From: Streptomyces cavernae
GTDB lineage: Bacteria > Actinomycetota > Actinomycetes > Streptomycetales > Streptomycetaceae
Assembly: GCF_004023625.1 (NCBI RefSeq)
Contig: NZ_RPDJ01000015.1
Span: forward strand, 62,001 to 126,000
Direction: 5' to 3'
DNA: 64,000 nt
Part shown: positions 1 through 8,152 of the stretch, in pieces
Numbering within the stretch: the first letter of the stretch is position 1
How the letters are laid out: each line of letters starts with the position of its first letter
Translations under genes and position numbers: made by a program
Notes under the pieces: generated by a model
Seen by the model: only the letters and a program-made list of their open reading frames with translations
Told to the model about the DNA's origin: nothing
Database searches by the model: none

Positions 1-618
1 CTGCCCCAGGAAGCGGCGTCCGCCCTGGTGAGCGAGGGCGCCAACGCTTCCCTCCTGGTGACGGGCTCACGGGGCCGCGGCGAGCTGAAGGGACTGCTCC
101 TCGGCTCGGTCGGACTGGCCGTGGCCGCCCGCGCCCACTGCCCGGTGGTCGTGGTCCGCGGCGACAAGGCAGGCCTGACCGGGCTCCACGAACGGATCCT
201 GCTCGGTGCCGGGGAACCCGCGACGACCGGGGAGGCGGCGCGGTTCGCCTTCCGCGAGGCCGGGGTACGCGGGTGCGTCCTCGATGTCGTACGGGCATGG
301 CGACGGCCCGCGCACGAGACCGCCGACCACCCGCTGCTCACCGGAGAACCGGCGCACCGCCACGAGGACCAGGCATCCGCGCTGCTGGACGCGCTGCTCG
401 AGGAACCGACGGCGGACCACCCGGATGTGCGGGTGCGCCGCGCCACGATCGAGGGACCGGCCCGCAAGGTGCTGCTGCACCGCTCGGCCGCCGCGGACCT
501 CCTGATCATCGGAAACCATCGCCGGCACGGCCACTTCGGCCTCCAGCTGGGCCGAGTGGCGCACACACTGCTGCACCACGCCGAGTGTCCCGTCGCGGTC
601 GTACCGCAGCGGGTGTGA
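1..618 (+). CDS. Universal stress protein (Usp), 5' end outside window
   Basis: The frame is open from base 1, so the start lies upstream of the window. About 205 residues are visible. The first part ends a Usp domain with the nucleotide-binding signature G-2x-G-9x-G-S (GSRGRGELKGLLLGSVG), followed by the typical CPVVVV strand. A second Usp domain follows and ends in AECPVAVV, so this is a tandem-Usp protein. In actinobacteria such proteins bind ATP and belong to hypoxia/dormancy regulons. The next genes (GH65 enzyme, DUF1918/PPOX protein) fit that context. The second domain has a poorer ATP loop (GNHRRHGHFG), so only one domain may bind nucleotide. Family call is firm; the exact role is inferred. 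Confidence 0.9.
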   Translation: MPQEAASALVSEGANASLLVTGSRGRGELKGLLLGSVGLAVAARAHCPVVVVRGDKAGLTGLHERILLGAGEPATTGEAARFAFREAGVRGCVLDVVRAWRRPAHETADHPLLTGEPAHRHEDQASALLDALLEEPTADHPDVRVRRATIEGPARKVLLHRSAAADLLIIGNHRRHGHFGLQLGRVAHTLLHHAECPVAVVPQRV

Positions 619-688
619 GCGCCCAGCGCCGGGCCACTCGCGGGTGGACCGCACCCACCGCCCCGACCCCTTTGCTGAAGGAGCCCCC

Positions 689-787
689 ATGGCCCCGATC
701 ACCGGCCGCCCGCTCCACGTCACCGCCCCGGTCCACGTCACCGCCCCGGTCCCCGGCGGAGCGCTCGAGACGGGTGCGCCGAGGTGA
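689..787 (+). CDS. Small ORF (32 aa) coupled to GH65 gene
   Basis: An ATG at 689 is preceded by a good ribosome-binding site (GAAGGAG at 677-683, 5 nt spacing). The frame runs 32 codons and its TGA overlaps the GTG start of the GH65 gene (GTGA at 784-787). The peptide holds a short internal repeat (HVTAPVHVTAPVP) and matches no family I recognise. The GH65 GTG has no independent strong Shine-Dalgarno, so translation of this ORF may deliver ribosomes to it. It could be a leader peptide or merely the 5' part of a mis-evolved start. Seen: RBS, frame and overlap. Inferred: translational coupling. Confidence 0.45.
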   Translation: MAPITGRPLHVTAPVHVTAPVPGGALETGAPR

Positions 788-3156
788 CCGGCTGGACCTG
801 GGAGTACGACGGCTACGACCCGGCCGACGAGCGCCTGAGGGAGGCACTGTGCACCCTCGGCAACGGCTACGTCGCCACCCGCGGCGCGCTTCCCGAATGC
901 GCCGCGGACGACGTGCACTATCCCGGCACGTACGCCGCGGGCTGTTACGACCGGCTCACCTCCGGCGTCGCGGGCCGCCGGGTCGAGAACGAGGACATGG
1001 TCAACCTGCCCAATTGGCTGCCTGTGCGCTACCGACTCCACGGCAGCGGGGACTGGCTCACCCCGGACAAGGCGACCGTGCTCGAGCACCGCCAGGTCCT
1101 GCACCTCGCCTCCGCGCTGCTGGAGCGCCGCACGCGCTACGACCTCGGCGAGGGCCGCCTCCTGTCCGTGCGGCAGCAGCGCATCGCCCACATGGCCGAC
1201 CCCCATCTCGCCGCCCTGCGCACCGAGTTCACCGTGGAAGGGCCGACCTGCGAACTCGAGGTCGAGGCGGCCCTCGACGGAGGCGTCACCAACGCCGGCG
1301 TACCGCGCTACCGCGACCTCGACGGCCGTCACCTCACCCATGTGCACACCGGTGAGGCCGCCTCCGACACCGTGTGGCTGCGCTGCCGCACCCGTACCTC
1401 CGACATCCGCGTCGGCCTGGCGGCCCGGCTCACCGCCGACGCGCCCCTGTCCACCGGGCACACACCGCCCCGCGTCACCCAGCGGACGCTGCTCCGCCTG
1501 ACACCCGGCCGAACCGCCACCGTCGACAAGACCGTCGTCCTGCACACCTCACGCGACCCCGCCATCAGCGACCCACTGCGCGCCGCGATCGACCGGGTGC
1601 AGGACGCGCCCGGCTTCGACGAACTGCTCGAACGTCACCTCACAGCCTGGGACCAGCTCTGGCGCCGCGCCGACCTGGACGTCCGCGGCGAGGCGGGCGG
1701 CATCCTGCGGCTGCACCTCTTCCACGTGCTGCAGACGCTGTCGCCGCACACCGCGGACCTCGACGTCGGAGTACCCGCCAGGGGGCTGCACGGCGAGGCC
1801 TACCGCGGGCACGTCTTCTGGGACGAACTGTTCGTACTGCCCTACCTGAACCTGCACTTCCCCGAGGTCTCCCGCGCCCTGCTCCGCTACCGCCACCGAC
1901 GCCTGGACCGGGCCTGCGCCACGGCCCGCGCGGTCGGCCGACGCGGTGCGCTGTATCCGTGGCAGTCCGGCAGCGACGGACGCGAGGAGACCCAGCTCCT
2001 GCACCTCAACCCGCGTTCCGGGCGCTGGCTGCCCGACCACTCCCGGCTGCAGCACCACGTCGGCACGGCCGTGGCCTACAACGTGTGGCAGTACTGCGAG
2101 GCGAGCGGGGACGCGGAGTTCCTGCACACCAAGGGCGCCGAGATGATGCTGCAGATCGCTCGCTTCTGGGCGGACTCGGCCGACTACGACGAGCACCTCG
2201 GGCGGCACCGCATCCGCGGGGTGGTCGGCCCCGACGAGTACCACGAGGGCTACCCCGGGGCGCCGCGGCCGGGCCTCGACGACAACACGTACACCAACGT
2301 CACCGCCGCCTGGGTGCTGGCCCGCACCCTCGAACTGTTCGACGCGCTTCCCGAACCGCGCCGCCGGGAACTCGTCGAACGCACCGGTCTCGACGGAGGC
2401 GAACTCGAGCAGTGGCAGGACGTCTCGCGCAGCCTCCACGTGCCCTTCCACGACGACGTCATCAGCCAGTTCGAGGGCTACGGCGAACTCGCCGAACTCG
2501 ACTGGGCCGGGTACCGCAAGCGGTACGGCGACATCCGGCGCCTGGACCGGATCCTGGAGGCCGAGGGCGACACCGTCAACCGCTACAAGGCGTCCAAACA
2601 GGCCGACGTCCTGATGCTCGGATACCTCTTCTCACCGGCTGAACTCCGTGACCTCTTCCGCCGCCTGGGCCACCGCCTCGACGAGTCCATCTGGCAGCGC
2701 ACCGTCGACTACTACCTGGCCCGCACCAGCCACGGCTCCACCCTCAGCGGACTGGTCCACGGCTGGGTCCTCGCCCGCGCCCGGCGTGCGGAGGCGTGGA
2801 CGTTCTGCCAGGAGGCGCTGCGGGGCGACATCGCCGATCTGCAGGGCGGTACCACGGGCGAGGGCATCCACCTGGGCGCCATGGCCGGCACCCTCGACCT
2901 CGTCCAGCGCGGCCTGACCGGACTGGAGACCCGCCACGGAGCGCTGTGGCTGGACCCCGTGCCGCTCCCCGAGCTGTCCTCGTACCACTTCGCCATCCGC
3001 TACCGGGGCCACTGGGGGGTGCGGCTGCGGCTGGAGCGCGGGCTGCTGGAGATCGCGGTGCCGTCGTCCGACCGGTTGCCGATCGACGTACGCCTGCCCG
3101 ACCGGGCCGTGTCCGTCGGGCCGGGGGAGCGGTGCCGGCTGATGCTCGCGGACTGA
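784..3156 (+). CDS. Glycoside hydrolase family 65 (maltose/trehalose/kojibiose phosphorylase-type)
   Basis: A 790-residue protein of usual GH65 length. The N-terminal beta-sandwich domain covers about residues 1-270, followed by the (alpha/alpha)6 catalytic barrel to about 690 and a C-terminal sheet domain. The catalytic Glu is visible in GPDEYHE (about E485), and the phosphate/substrate segments KASKQADV and SHGSTLS are present. The family phosphorolyses alpha-glucosides such as trehalose, maltose or kojibiose to beta-glucose 1-phosphate; the exact disaccharide cannot be told. No signal peptide, so it is cytoplasmic. It sits 3' of a Usp gene, a pairing known from actinobacterial dormancy loci. 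The start at GTG 784 overlaps the stop of a small upstream ORF. Confidence 0.9.
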   Translation: MTGWTWEYDGYDPADERLREALCTLGNGYVATRGALPECAADDVHYPGTYAAGCYDRLTSGVAGRRVENEDMVNLPNWLPVRYRLHGSGDWLTPDKATVLEHRQVLHLASALLERRTRYDLGEGRLLSVRQQRIAHMADPHLAALRTEFTVEGPTCELEVEAALDGGVTNAGVPRYRDLDGRHLTHVHTGEAASDTVWLRCRTRTSDIRVGLAARLTADAPLSTGHTPPRVTQRTLLRLTPGRTATVDKTVVLHTSRDPAISDPLRAAIDRVQDAPGFDELLERHLTAWDQLWRRADLDVRGEAGGILRLHLFHVLQTLSPHTADLDVGVPARGLHGEAYRGHVFWDELFVLPYLNLHFPEVSRALLRYRHRRLDRACATARAVGRRGALYPWQSGSDGREETQLLHLNPRSGRWLPDHSRLQHHVGTAVAYNVWQYCEASGDAEFLHTKGAEMMLQIARFWADSADYDEHLGRHRIRGVVGPDEYHEGYPGAPRPGLDDNTYTNVTAAWVLARTLELFDALPEPRRRELVERTGLDGGELEQWQDVSRSLHVPFHDDVISQFEGYGELAELDWAGYRKRYGDIRRLDRILEAEGDTVNRYKASKQADVLMLGYLFSPAELRDLFRRLGHRLDESIWQRTVDYYLARTSHGSTLSGLVHGWVLARARRAEAWTFCQEALRGDIADLQGGTTGEGIHLGAMAGTLDLVQRGLTGLETRHGALWLDPVPLPELSSYHFAIRYRGHWGVRLRLERGLLEIAVPSSDRLPIDVRLPDRAVSVGPGERCRLMLAD

Positions 3157-3604
3157 CCTGCCGTACCGCCGGATCGCGGCCACGGAAGCGGCGGCGGCCC
3201 TGGCGAGTGATGACATCGCCCGTCTCGTTTCTGGGTCGACGTGGTTACTATGTCCTCCTTGCCTGCCCGGGAGGGTGCGCAGGCTGGTCGTCCACGGGCG
3301 AGGGCCAGTGCGTGTGGATGAGGAAGTCGGCGCTGCCGGACAGCGTGGTGAGCCGGGGTGTGTCCTTGCCGGGGTGTGTCCTCGTCCTCGATGCGGACGC
3401 GGACCGTTCGCTGAACCGCCGATGTTTCGAGCCGGGTGCCGCCCGGTTCTTGCGGGCCCGAATTGCAGGGTGCGCGGTCTCGCTCCCTGCCGATCGCGGG
3501 ACTTACGGGCCTGTCGCCGCGGATACCGGGCCTGTCGGCCCATGCGGCGGCCCGGCGCGCGTGGCACGTTGGATACAGCACCATCTGAGGAGAGGGCGAC
3601 GATC
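3157..3604. other. Intergenic region with regulatory sites
   Basis: No convincing gene lies in these 448 bases; open frames here have no ribosome site and no family signature. The 3' end holds two palindromes described separately and a purine-rich RBS (GAGGAGAG) just before the DUF1918 gene. Confidence 0.5.
3498..3541 (+). promoter_or_regulatory. Twin DosR/OsdR-like boxes upstream of DUF1918-PPOX gene
   Basis: Two similar inverted repeats lie exactly 30 bp apart: GGGACTTACGGGCC at 3498 and the perfect GGGCCTGTCGGCCC at 3528. They start 107 and 77 bases before the ATG at 3605. DosR/DevR (OsdR in Streptomyces) binds GGGNC-N4-GNCCC type palindromes upstream of Usp, PPOX and related genes. The spacing of three helical turns puts both on one DNA face. 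The match to the DosR family is inferred from symmetry and gene context. Confidence 0.5.
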
Positions 3605-4522
3605 ATGCGAGCTCACCTCGGCGACCAACTCATCATCGAAAGCCCGACGACCGGTGCTGCCAGGCGCGACGGCGAGATCGTCGGACTTCACCATGAGGAC
3701 GGAACACCGCCCTACGACGTGCGCTGGTCGGACACGGACGAAGTGACGCTCGTGTTCCCCGGACCCGATGCGCACATCCGCCATCTCGGGCACGAACGGT
3801 TCCGGACCGAGCCCGGGTCTTCCCAGCCGGACAGCGCTGCGGCAAAGGCGCCCGTGGCCGCCCCGCCGGGGACACGCAACCCCGGAGACATCGGCCGGCG
3901 CGTGGCCGCCGAACGACACAGGCAGGGGACGAGCCGGGAGGAAACAGCCCGCCGCGCCCGCATGTCGCCCGACTACCTGGCCTACCTCGAAGAACAGCCC
4001 GCCGACCCGACTGCGGCCACCCTCATCAGGCTCGCCGACGCGCTGGGCACCACCGCCGCCGCTCTGCGCGGCGGAGGCATCGATCTGCCACCCGGCCGGG
4101 GTCACGCACTGCTGCATCCTCAGCTGCGGGACCTCGGCCCGGAGGAATGCCGTGCCCTGCTGTCCACACATGGTGTGGGGCGCGTCGCGGTGTCGGAGCC
4201 CGACGGACGCCCGGCGGTCGTCCCGGTCAACTACGAGGTCATCGATGACTCGATCGTCTTCCGGACCGCGCCCGACTCCCTGCCCGCGGCGGCCGTCGGA
4301 ACGGAAGTCGCCTTCGAAGTCGATCATGTCGACGACGTCCTGAGCCAGGGCTGGAGCGTGCTGGCCACCGGCCCCGCGGGCGTTGTCACAGAGCCCGACG
4401 TCGTGCGACAGCTCAGCCGGCGCGTCCATACCACTCCATGGGCGGGCGGTGAACGCGAGATGTGGGTGGCGATCCGGCCCACGCGGATCACCGGCCGCCG
4501 TATCACTCCGGCCGATCAGTAA
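3605..4522 (+). CDS. DUF1918 - XRE HTH - pyridoxamine-phosphate-oxidase-like protein
   Basis: A 305-aa three-part protein. Residues 1-60 are a DUF1918 domain (MRAHLGDQLIIES start, DVRWSD core), a small beta-barrel common in actinobacteria. Residues about 95-150 form a Cro/XRE-type helix-turn-helix. Residues about 165-300 resemble the PPOX/FMN-binding split barrel (GVGRVAVSEPDGRPAVVPVNY). The start at ATG 3605 is set by the GAGGAGAG ribosome site and by DUF1918 always being N-terminal. The family occurs in DosR-type regulons and is thought to bind flavin or F420; the DNA-binding insert suggests a redox-sensing regulator. Neighbours are Usp-type genes. Confidence 0.85.
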   Translation: MRAHLGDQLIIESPTTGAARRDGEIVGLHHEDGTPPYDVRWSDTDEVTLVFPGPDAHIRHLGHERFRTEPGSSQPDSAAAKAPVAAPPGTRNPGDIGRRVAAERHRQGTSREETARRARMSPDYLAYLEEQPADPTAATLIRLADALGTTAAALRGGGIDLPPGRGHALLHPQLRDLGPEECRALLSTHGVGRVAVSEPDGRPAVVPVNYEVIDDSIVFRTAPDSLPAAAVGTEVAFEVDHVDDVLSQGWSVLATGPAGVVTEPDVVRQLSRRVHTTPWAGGEREMWVAIRPTRITGRRITPADQ

Positions 4523-4593
4523 GGCCGATCGGCACATCAAACGGTGTGGACAGGGGTTTCCGGTCATGGCCGGGCAGGAAGGCGGTGGTGACC

Positions 4594-4770
4594 ATGGAAC
4601 TCCCGCTGGTGGTGGGTGTCGACGGATCGGATTCCAGTCTGCAGGCCGTGGACTGGGCGGTGGACGAGGCGGCGCGCCTCGGGTTGCCCTTGCGGCTCGT
4701 CCACGCCTCCCTGTGGGAGCGCGCTACGAGGGACGCCGCTCGTCCTTGAGCACCGCCCGTCCGGCCGAAG
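4594..4770 (+). pseudogene. Universal stress protein N-terminal remnant, frameshifted
   Basis: From ATG 4594 (GGAAGG ribosome site upstream) the frame reads a classic Usp start with VVGVDGSDSS and RLVHASLWER. It then shifts: the expected continuation WERYEG..RPAEEIL appears in another frame about 30 bases before a premature stop at 4749. A two-base insertion near 4727 explains it. Everything after about residue 70 of a normal 290-aa Usp is missing. It is a dead copy near the intact Usp gene at the window start. Confidence 0.75.
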
Positions 4771-4771
4771 A

Positions 4772-4911
4772 GATCCTGTGTGGCGCATCACGTCGCCGAT
4801 CGTGGTGGTGGAAGGCGCTCGGAGCGGGGAGCGGTTGACGAGGCGGACGATGACCTGACCGGCCGCCGTGCCGTCCGCCGCGAGGACTGGGAAGGCGGAG
4901 CGGCTGGACAC
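4772..4911 (-). pseudogene. CBS-domain tail of an M50-type protein, remnant
   Basis: Reading leftwards from about 4911, the segment AFPVLAADGTAAGQVIVRLV followed by the pattern P-S-TTTIGDVM resembles the CBS-domain end of actinobacterial site-2-protease-like (M50) proteins, where AFPV-x-DG-x-G-LVTL and TTT-x-x-D are typical. No start or membrane part is found and flanking frames are broken. It overlaps the end of the Usp remnant, which points to a deletion joining two dying genes. The family call is tentative. Confidence 0.35.
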
Positions 4912-5023
4912 CCCGCGCCACCTCCAGGCACTGGGCCGCCAGGCCCCCAGCCGGTTCTCTGCATCGCGCGGCCACCGCCCCCGGGGCGTGCCGGCGGCGT
5001 GGGCTACGGCGCCGCGCCCCGCA

Positions 5024-6802
5024 CTACCGCAGGAACTCCTGCACCTTCGCCTTGAGCCCCCGCTTCACCACGGCCCCACGCTCGGAGTCGCCCTTCAGAA
5101 GCGACGCCGCGGTGGACTCCATCTGTTCCCACGTGGCGTGCGGCGGGACCGGCGGTACGGCCGGGTCCGTGAGGAACTCGATCACCGCGGGCCCGTCGGC
5201 CTCCAGCCCGGCCCGCCAGCCCGACTCCACGTCCTCCGGTTTCTCCACCCGGACCCCGGTCAGCCCGAGCGAGCGCGCGAAGGCCGCGTACTGCACGTCC
5301 GGCAGCTGCTGCGAGGGCAGGAACGACGGTGCGCCGCCCATGGCCCGCAGTTCCCACGTCACCTGGTTCAGGTCATGGTTGTTCCACACCCCGACCACCA
5401 GCCGCGGGTCCTCCCAGCGGTCCCGGTACTTGGCCGCAGTGATCAGCTCCGCCAGCCCGTTCATCTGCATCGCCCCGTCCCCGACCAGCGCGATCACGGG
5501 CCGGTCCGGATGGGCGAACTTCGCACCGATCGCGTAGGGCACCCCGCAGCCCATCGTGGCCAGCGTTCCCGACAGCGAACCGCGCATCCGGCCCCGCATG
5601 GTCAGATGCCGCGCGTACCAGTTCGCGGTCGAACCGGAGTCGGACGTGATGATCGCGTCGTCCGGCAGCAGCGGATCCAGGGCATGTGCCACGTACTCCG
5701 GGTTGACGGGGTCCGCGGACAGCTCCGCCCGGCCCTTCATCACCTCGCGCCACCGCGCCACGTTCGCGCACACCGTGTCGTACCACTCGCGCCCGCGGTC
5801 CCCGTCGATGAGCGGGATCAGCCGTTCGAGGGTCGCCCTGGCGTCACCGACGACGTTCACCTCGTACGGGTAGCGCATCCCGACCATGTGCGGATCGATG
5901 TCGATCTGCACGGCCCGCGCCTTGCCGAACTCCGGCAGGAACTGCGAGTACGGGAACGAGGAGCCGATGGTCAGCAGCGTGTCGCAGTCGCGCATCAGCT
6001 CGTACGACGGACGGGTACCGAGCAGGCCGATCGCCCCGGTGACGTACGGCAGCTCGTCACTGAGGACGTCCTTGCCCAGCAGCGCCTTCGCGACCCCCGC
6101 CCCCAGCAGCTCGGCGATCCGCTCCACCTCGGCCCGTGCGCCCGCCGCACCCTGCCCGGCCAGGATGGCGACCTTGTCGCCGGCGTTGAGCACCTCGGCC
6201 GCCCGCTCCAGCGCCTCCTGCGACGGGATCGAGGTCCACCCGCTGCGGTCCAGGCTGGAGGGCACCATCTTGAACTCGTGCGGCGGCGGCGAATAGTCCA
6301 GCTCCTGTACGTCGCCGGGAATGATCACGGCCGTCGGGGCGCGGCGCGCGTACGCCGTGCGGATCGCCCGGTCGAGCACGTTCGGCAGCTGCTCGGGCAC
6401 CGTCACCGTCTCCACGAAGTCGGACGCGACGTCCTTGAAGAGCGTGTGCAGATCGACTTCCTGCTGGTACGAGCCGCCCATCGCGCTGCGGTGCGTCTGC
6501 CCCACGATCGCCAGGACAGGCACATGGTCCAGCTTGGCGTCGTACAGACCGTTCAGCAGATGGATCGCCCCCGGTCCGGAGGTCGCAGCGCACACACCGA
6601 GGCGACCCGAGAACTTGGCGTAACCGACCGCCTGGAACGCGGACATCTCCTCGTGCCGTGACTGGATGAACCGTGGATGGTCGTCGGCCCGGCCCCAGGC
6701 GGCGAGCAGCCCGTTGATGCCGTCCCCGGGATAGCCGAAGACCTGCTCGACGTCCCACTGCCGCAGCCGCTCCAGAACATGGTCAGCGACCTTTTCACTC
6801 AT
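5024..6802 (-). CDS. Thiamine-pyrophosphate-dependent enzyme, pyruvate oxidase/acetolactate synthase-like
   Basis: A 592-aa protein with the three TPP-enzyme domains. The N-terminal PYR domain carries FGYPGDGINGL and the catalytic Glu region (HEEMSAFQAVGYAKF, about E52); the central FAD/ADP-like domain follows; the C-terminal PP domain has the TPP/Mg motif GDGAMQMNGLAEL...WNN. Proteins of this type decarboxylate pyruvate (quinone-linked PoxB-like oxidase) or related 2-keto acids. The start ATG 6802 follows a GGGAGG ribosome site; a TTG/GTG extension upstream lacks one. It stands alone, with its 3' end facing decayed genes. Cytoplasmic or membrane-peripheral; the exact substrate cannot be read from sequence. 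Confidence 0.85.
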   Translation of the reverse strand: MSEKVADHVLERLRQWDVEQVFGYPGDGINGLLAAWGRADDHPRFIQSRHEEMSAFQAVGYAKFSGRLGVCAATSGPGAIHLLNGLYDAKLDHVPVLAIVGQTHRSAMGGSYQQEVDLHTLFKDVASDFVETVTVPEQLPNVLDRAIRTAYARRAPTAVIIPGDVQELDYSPPPHEFKMVPSSLDRSGWTSIPSQEALERAAEVLNAGDKVAILAGQGAAGARAEVERIAELLGAGVAKALLGKDVLSDELPYVTGAIGLLGTRPSYELMRDCDTLLTIGSSFPYSQFLPEFGKARAVQIDIDPHMVGMRYPYEVNVVGDARATLERLIPLIDGDRGREWYDTVCANVARWREVMKGRAELSADPVNPEYVAHALDPLLPDDAIITSDSGSTANWYARHLTMRGRMRGSLSGTLATMGCGVPYAIGAKFAHPDRPVIALVGDGAMQMNGLAELITAAKYRDRWEDPRLVVGVWNNHDLNQVTWELRAMGGAPSFLPSQQLPDVQYAAFARSLGLTGVRVEKPEDVESGWRAGLEADGPAVIEFLTDPAVPPVPPHATWEQMESTAASLLKGDSERGAVVKRGLKAKVQEFLR

Positions 6803-7074
6803 TTCGGGACCTCCCGGTTCCAAAGGGCGTTCCAGGCCGAGTCACCACGGGAGGGCACCCGAAAACCTGAGCAAGTGTTTGCGCCGCATGAGCTGGGGCA
6901 GGCGACACCCAGTGCTTCGGAACGGAGGCACGTCCGTGGGAGCGGTGTATGCCGTGGCCCGGACTGTGCCGGAGTCTGTTGAAGGTGCTGTACCGGAGTC
7001 CCGTCCCCGTAGAGGGACCGCTCTCCCGCGGTGACCGTCCAACCCAAGGCACTTCTAGGGAGTTGCGACGCACC

Positions 7075-7869
7075 ATGCGAACCCAGGCGACCCTGAAGCA
7101 GCATCCGCACGACGACGCCCCCGACACCGCCGAAGACTTCCGCCGACTGGCGACCCTGCCCCCCGGTCCCCAGCGCGACACGCTGCGTGACCAGATCGTC
7201 GAGGCATGGCTCCCCATGGCGGAACGACTGGCCGGACGCTTCCGCAGCCGTGGCGAGTCCTTCGAGGACCTGCGCCAGGTCGCGGCACTCGGCCTGGTCA
7301 AGGCCGTCGACCGGTACGACCCCGACCGCGGCAACGCCTTCGAGAGCTACGCGGTCCCGACCGTCACCGGTGAGATCAAGCGGCACTTCCGCGACCACAT
7401 GTGGACCTTGCACGTCCCCCGACGAGTCCAGGACCTGCGCAACCGGGTCCGCTTCGCCTGTCAGGACCTGTCCCAGACCATCTCGGGCCGCAGGCCCACC
7501 GTCGCCGAGATCGCCCAGCACGCCCACATGAGCGAGGACGACGTCCGGATCGGGCTGGAGGCACTGGAGAGCTTCACCGCGCTCTCCCTCGACGCCGAGC
7601 TCCCGGGCAGCGAGGACGGCTACTCGCTCAGCGACGCACTCGGCACCACGGACCCCGCCCTCGACGTCGTCGTCGACCGCGAGGCCGTGAAGCCCCGCCT
7701 CGCCGCACTCCCCGAGCGCGAGCGGGCCATCCTCTACATGCGCTTCTTCGGGGACATGACGCAGAGCCGGATCGCCGAGCAGCTGGGCATCTCCCAGATG
7801 CACGTCTCCCGGCTGATCACCCGCTGCTGCGACCGACTGCGCGAGCAGGTGCTGTCGGACGCCGCCTGA
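7075..7869 (+). CDS. RNA polymerase sigma factor, SigB/SigF/SigG subfamily
   Basis: A 264-aa group-3 sigma factor. Region 2 contains DLRQVAALGLVKAVDRYD and the -10-binding segment ending EIKRHFRDHMW; region 3 follows VPRRVQDLR; region 4 has the helix-turn-helix MTQSRIAEQLGISQMHVSRL. These features match the stress/development sigma factors of Streptomyces. The start ATG 7075 follows AGGGAG at 7057. No anti-sigma or anti-anti-sigma gene is adjacent, which is unusual for this subfamily, but a PAS-GAF and a GAF-ANTAR gene lie just beyond and may take part in stress signalling. Confidence 0.92.
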   Translation: MRTQATLKQHPHDDAPDTAEDFRRLATLPPGPQRDTLRDQIVEAWLPMAERLAGRFRSRGESFEDLRQVAALGLVKAVDRYDPDRGNAFESYAVPTVTGEIKRHFRDHMWTLHVPRRVQDLRNRVRFACQDLSQTISGRRPTVAEIAQHAHMSEDDVRIGLEALESFTALSLDAELPGSEDGYSLSDALGTTDPALDVVVDREAVKPRLAALPERERAILYMRFFGDMTQSRIAEQLGISQMHVSRLITRCCDRLREQVLSDAA

Positions 7870-7904
7870 TGTCCGTCGGGGCGCGGAGGCAGCTCTCCCG
7901 GCCC

Positions 7905-8130
7905 TCCGCGCCCTGCCGGTCAGCCCTCACCACCCCGCCGGCCCGCCGTCCGCGCCCTGCCGGTCAGCCCTCACCACCCCGCCGGCCCGCCGTCCGCGCC
8001 CTGCCGGTCAGCCCTCACCACCCCGCCGGCCCGCCGTCCGCGCCCTGCCGGTCAGCCCTCACCACCCCGCCGGCCCGCCGTCCGCGCCCGGTCGGCCTGC
8101 CCTCCTCGCCCGGTCGGCCTGCCCTCCTCG
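7905..8130. repeat. 44-bp tandem repeat plus 22-bp repeat between convergent genes
   Basis: Four head-to-tail copies of a 44-bp unit begin at 7905, 7949, 7993 and 8037, with a truncated fifth at 8081. A second array follows: two copies of a 22-bp unit (CCCGGTCGGCCTGCCCTCCT plus two bases) to 8130. The copies are essentially identical, so the expansion is recent. 44 is not divisible by three and no gene crosses it. It fills the space between the sigma-factor stop and the convergent PAS-GAF gene. There are no unique spacers, so it is not a CRISPR. Confidence 0.9.
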
Positions 8131-8152
8131 CAGTGCCGACCGCAGTGGCGGC

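Noticed and set aside
7905..8130. Possible CRISPR array
   Set aside because: Units are contiguous and near-identical with no unique spacers and no cas genes.
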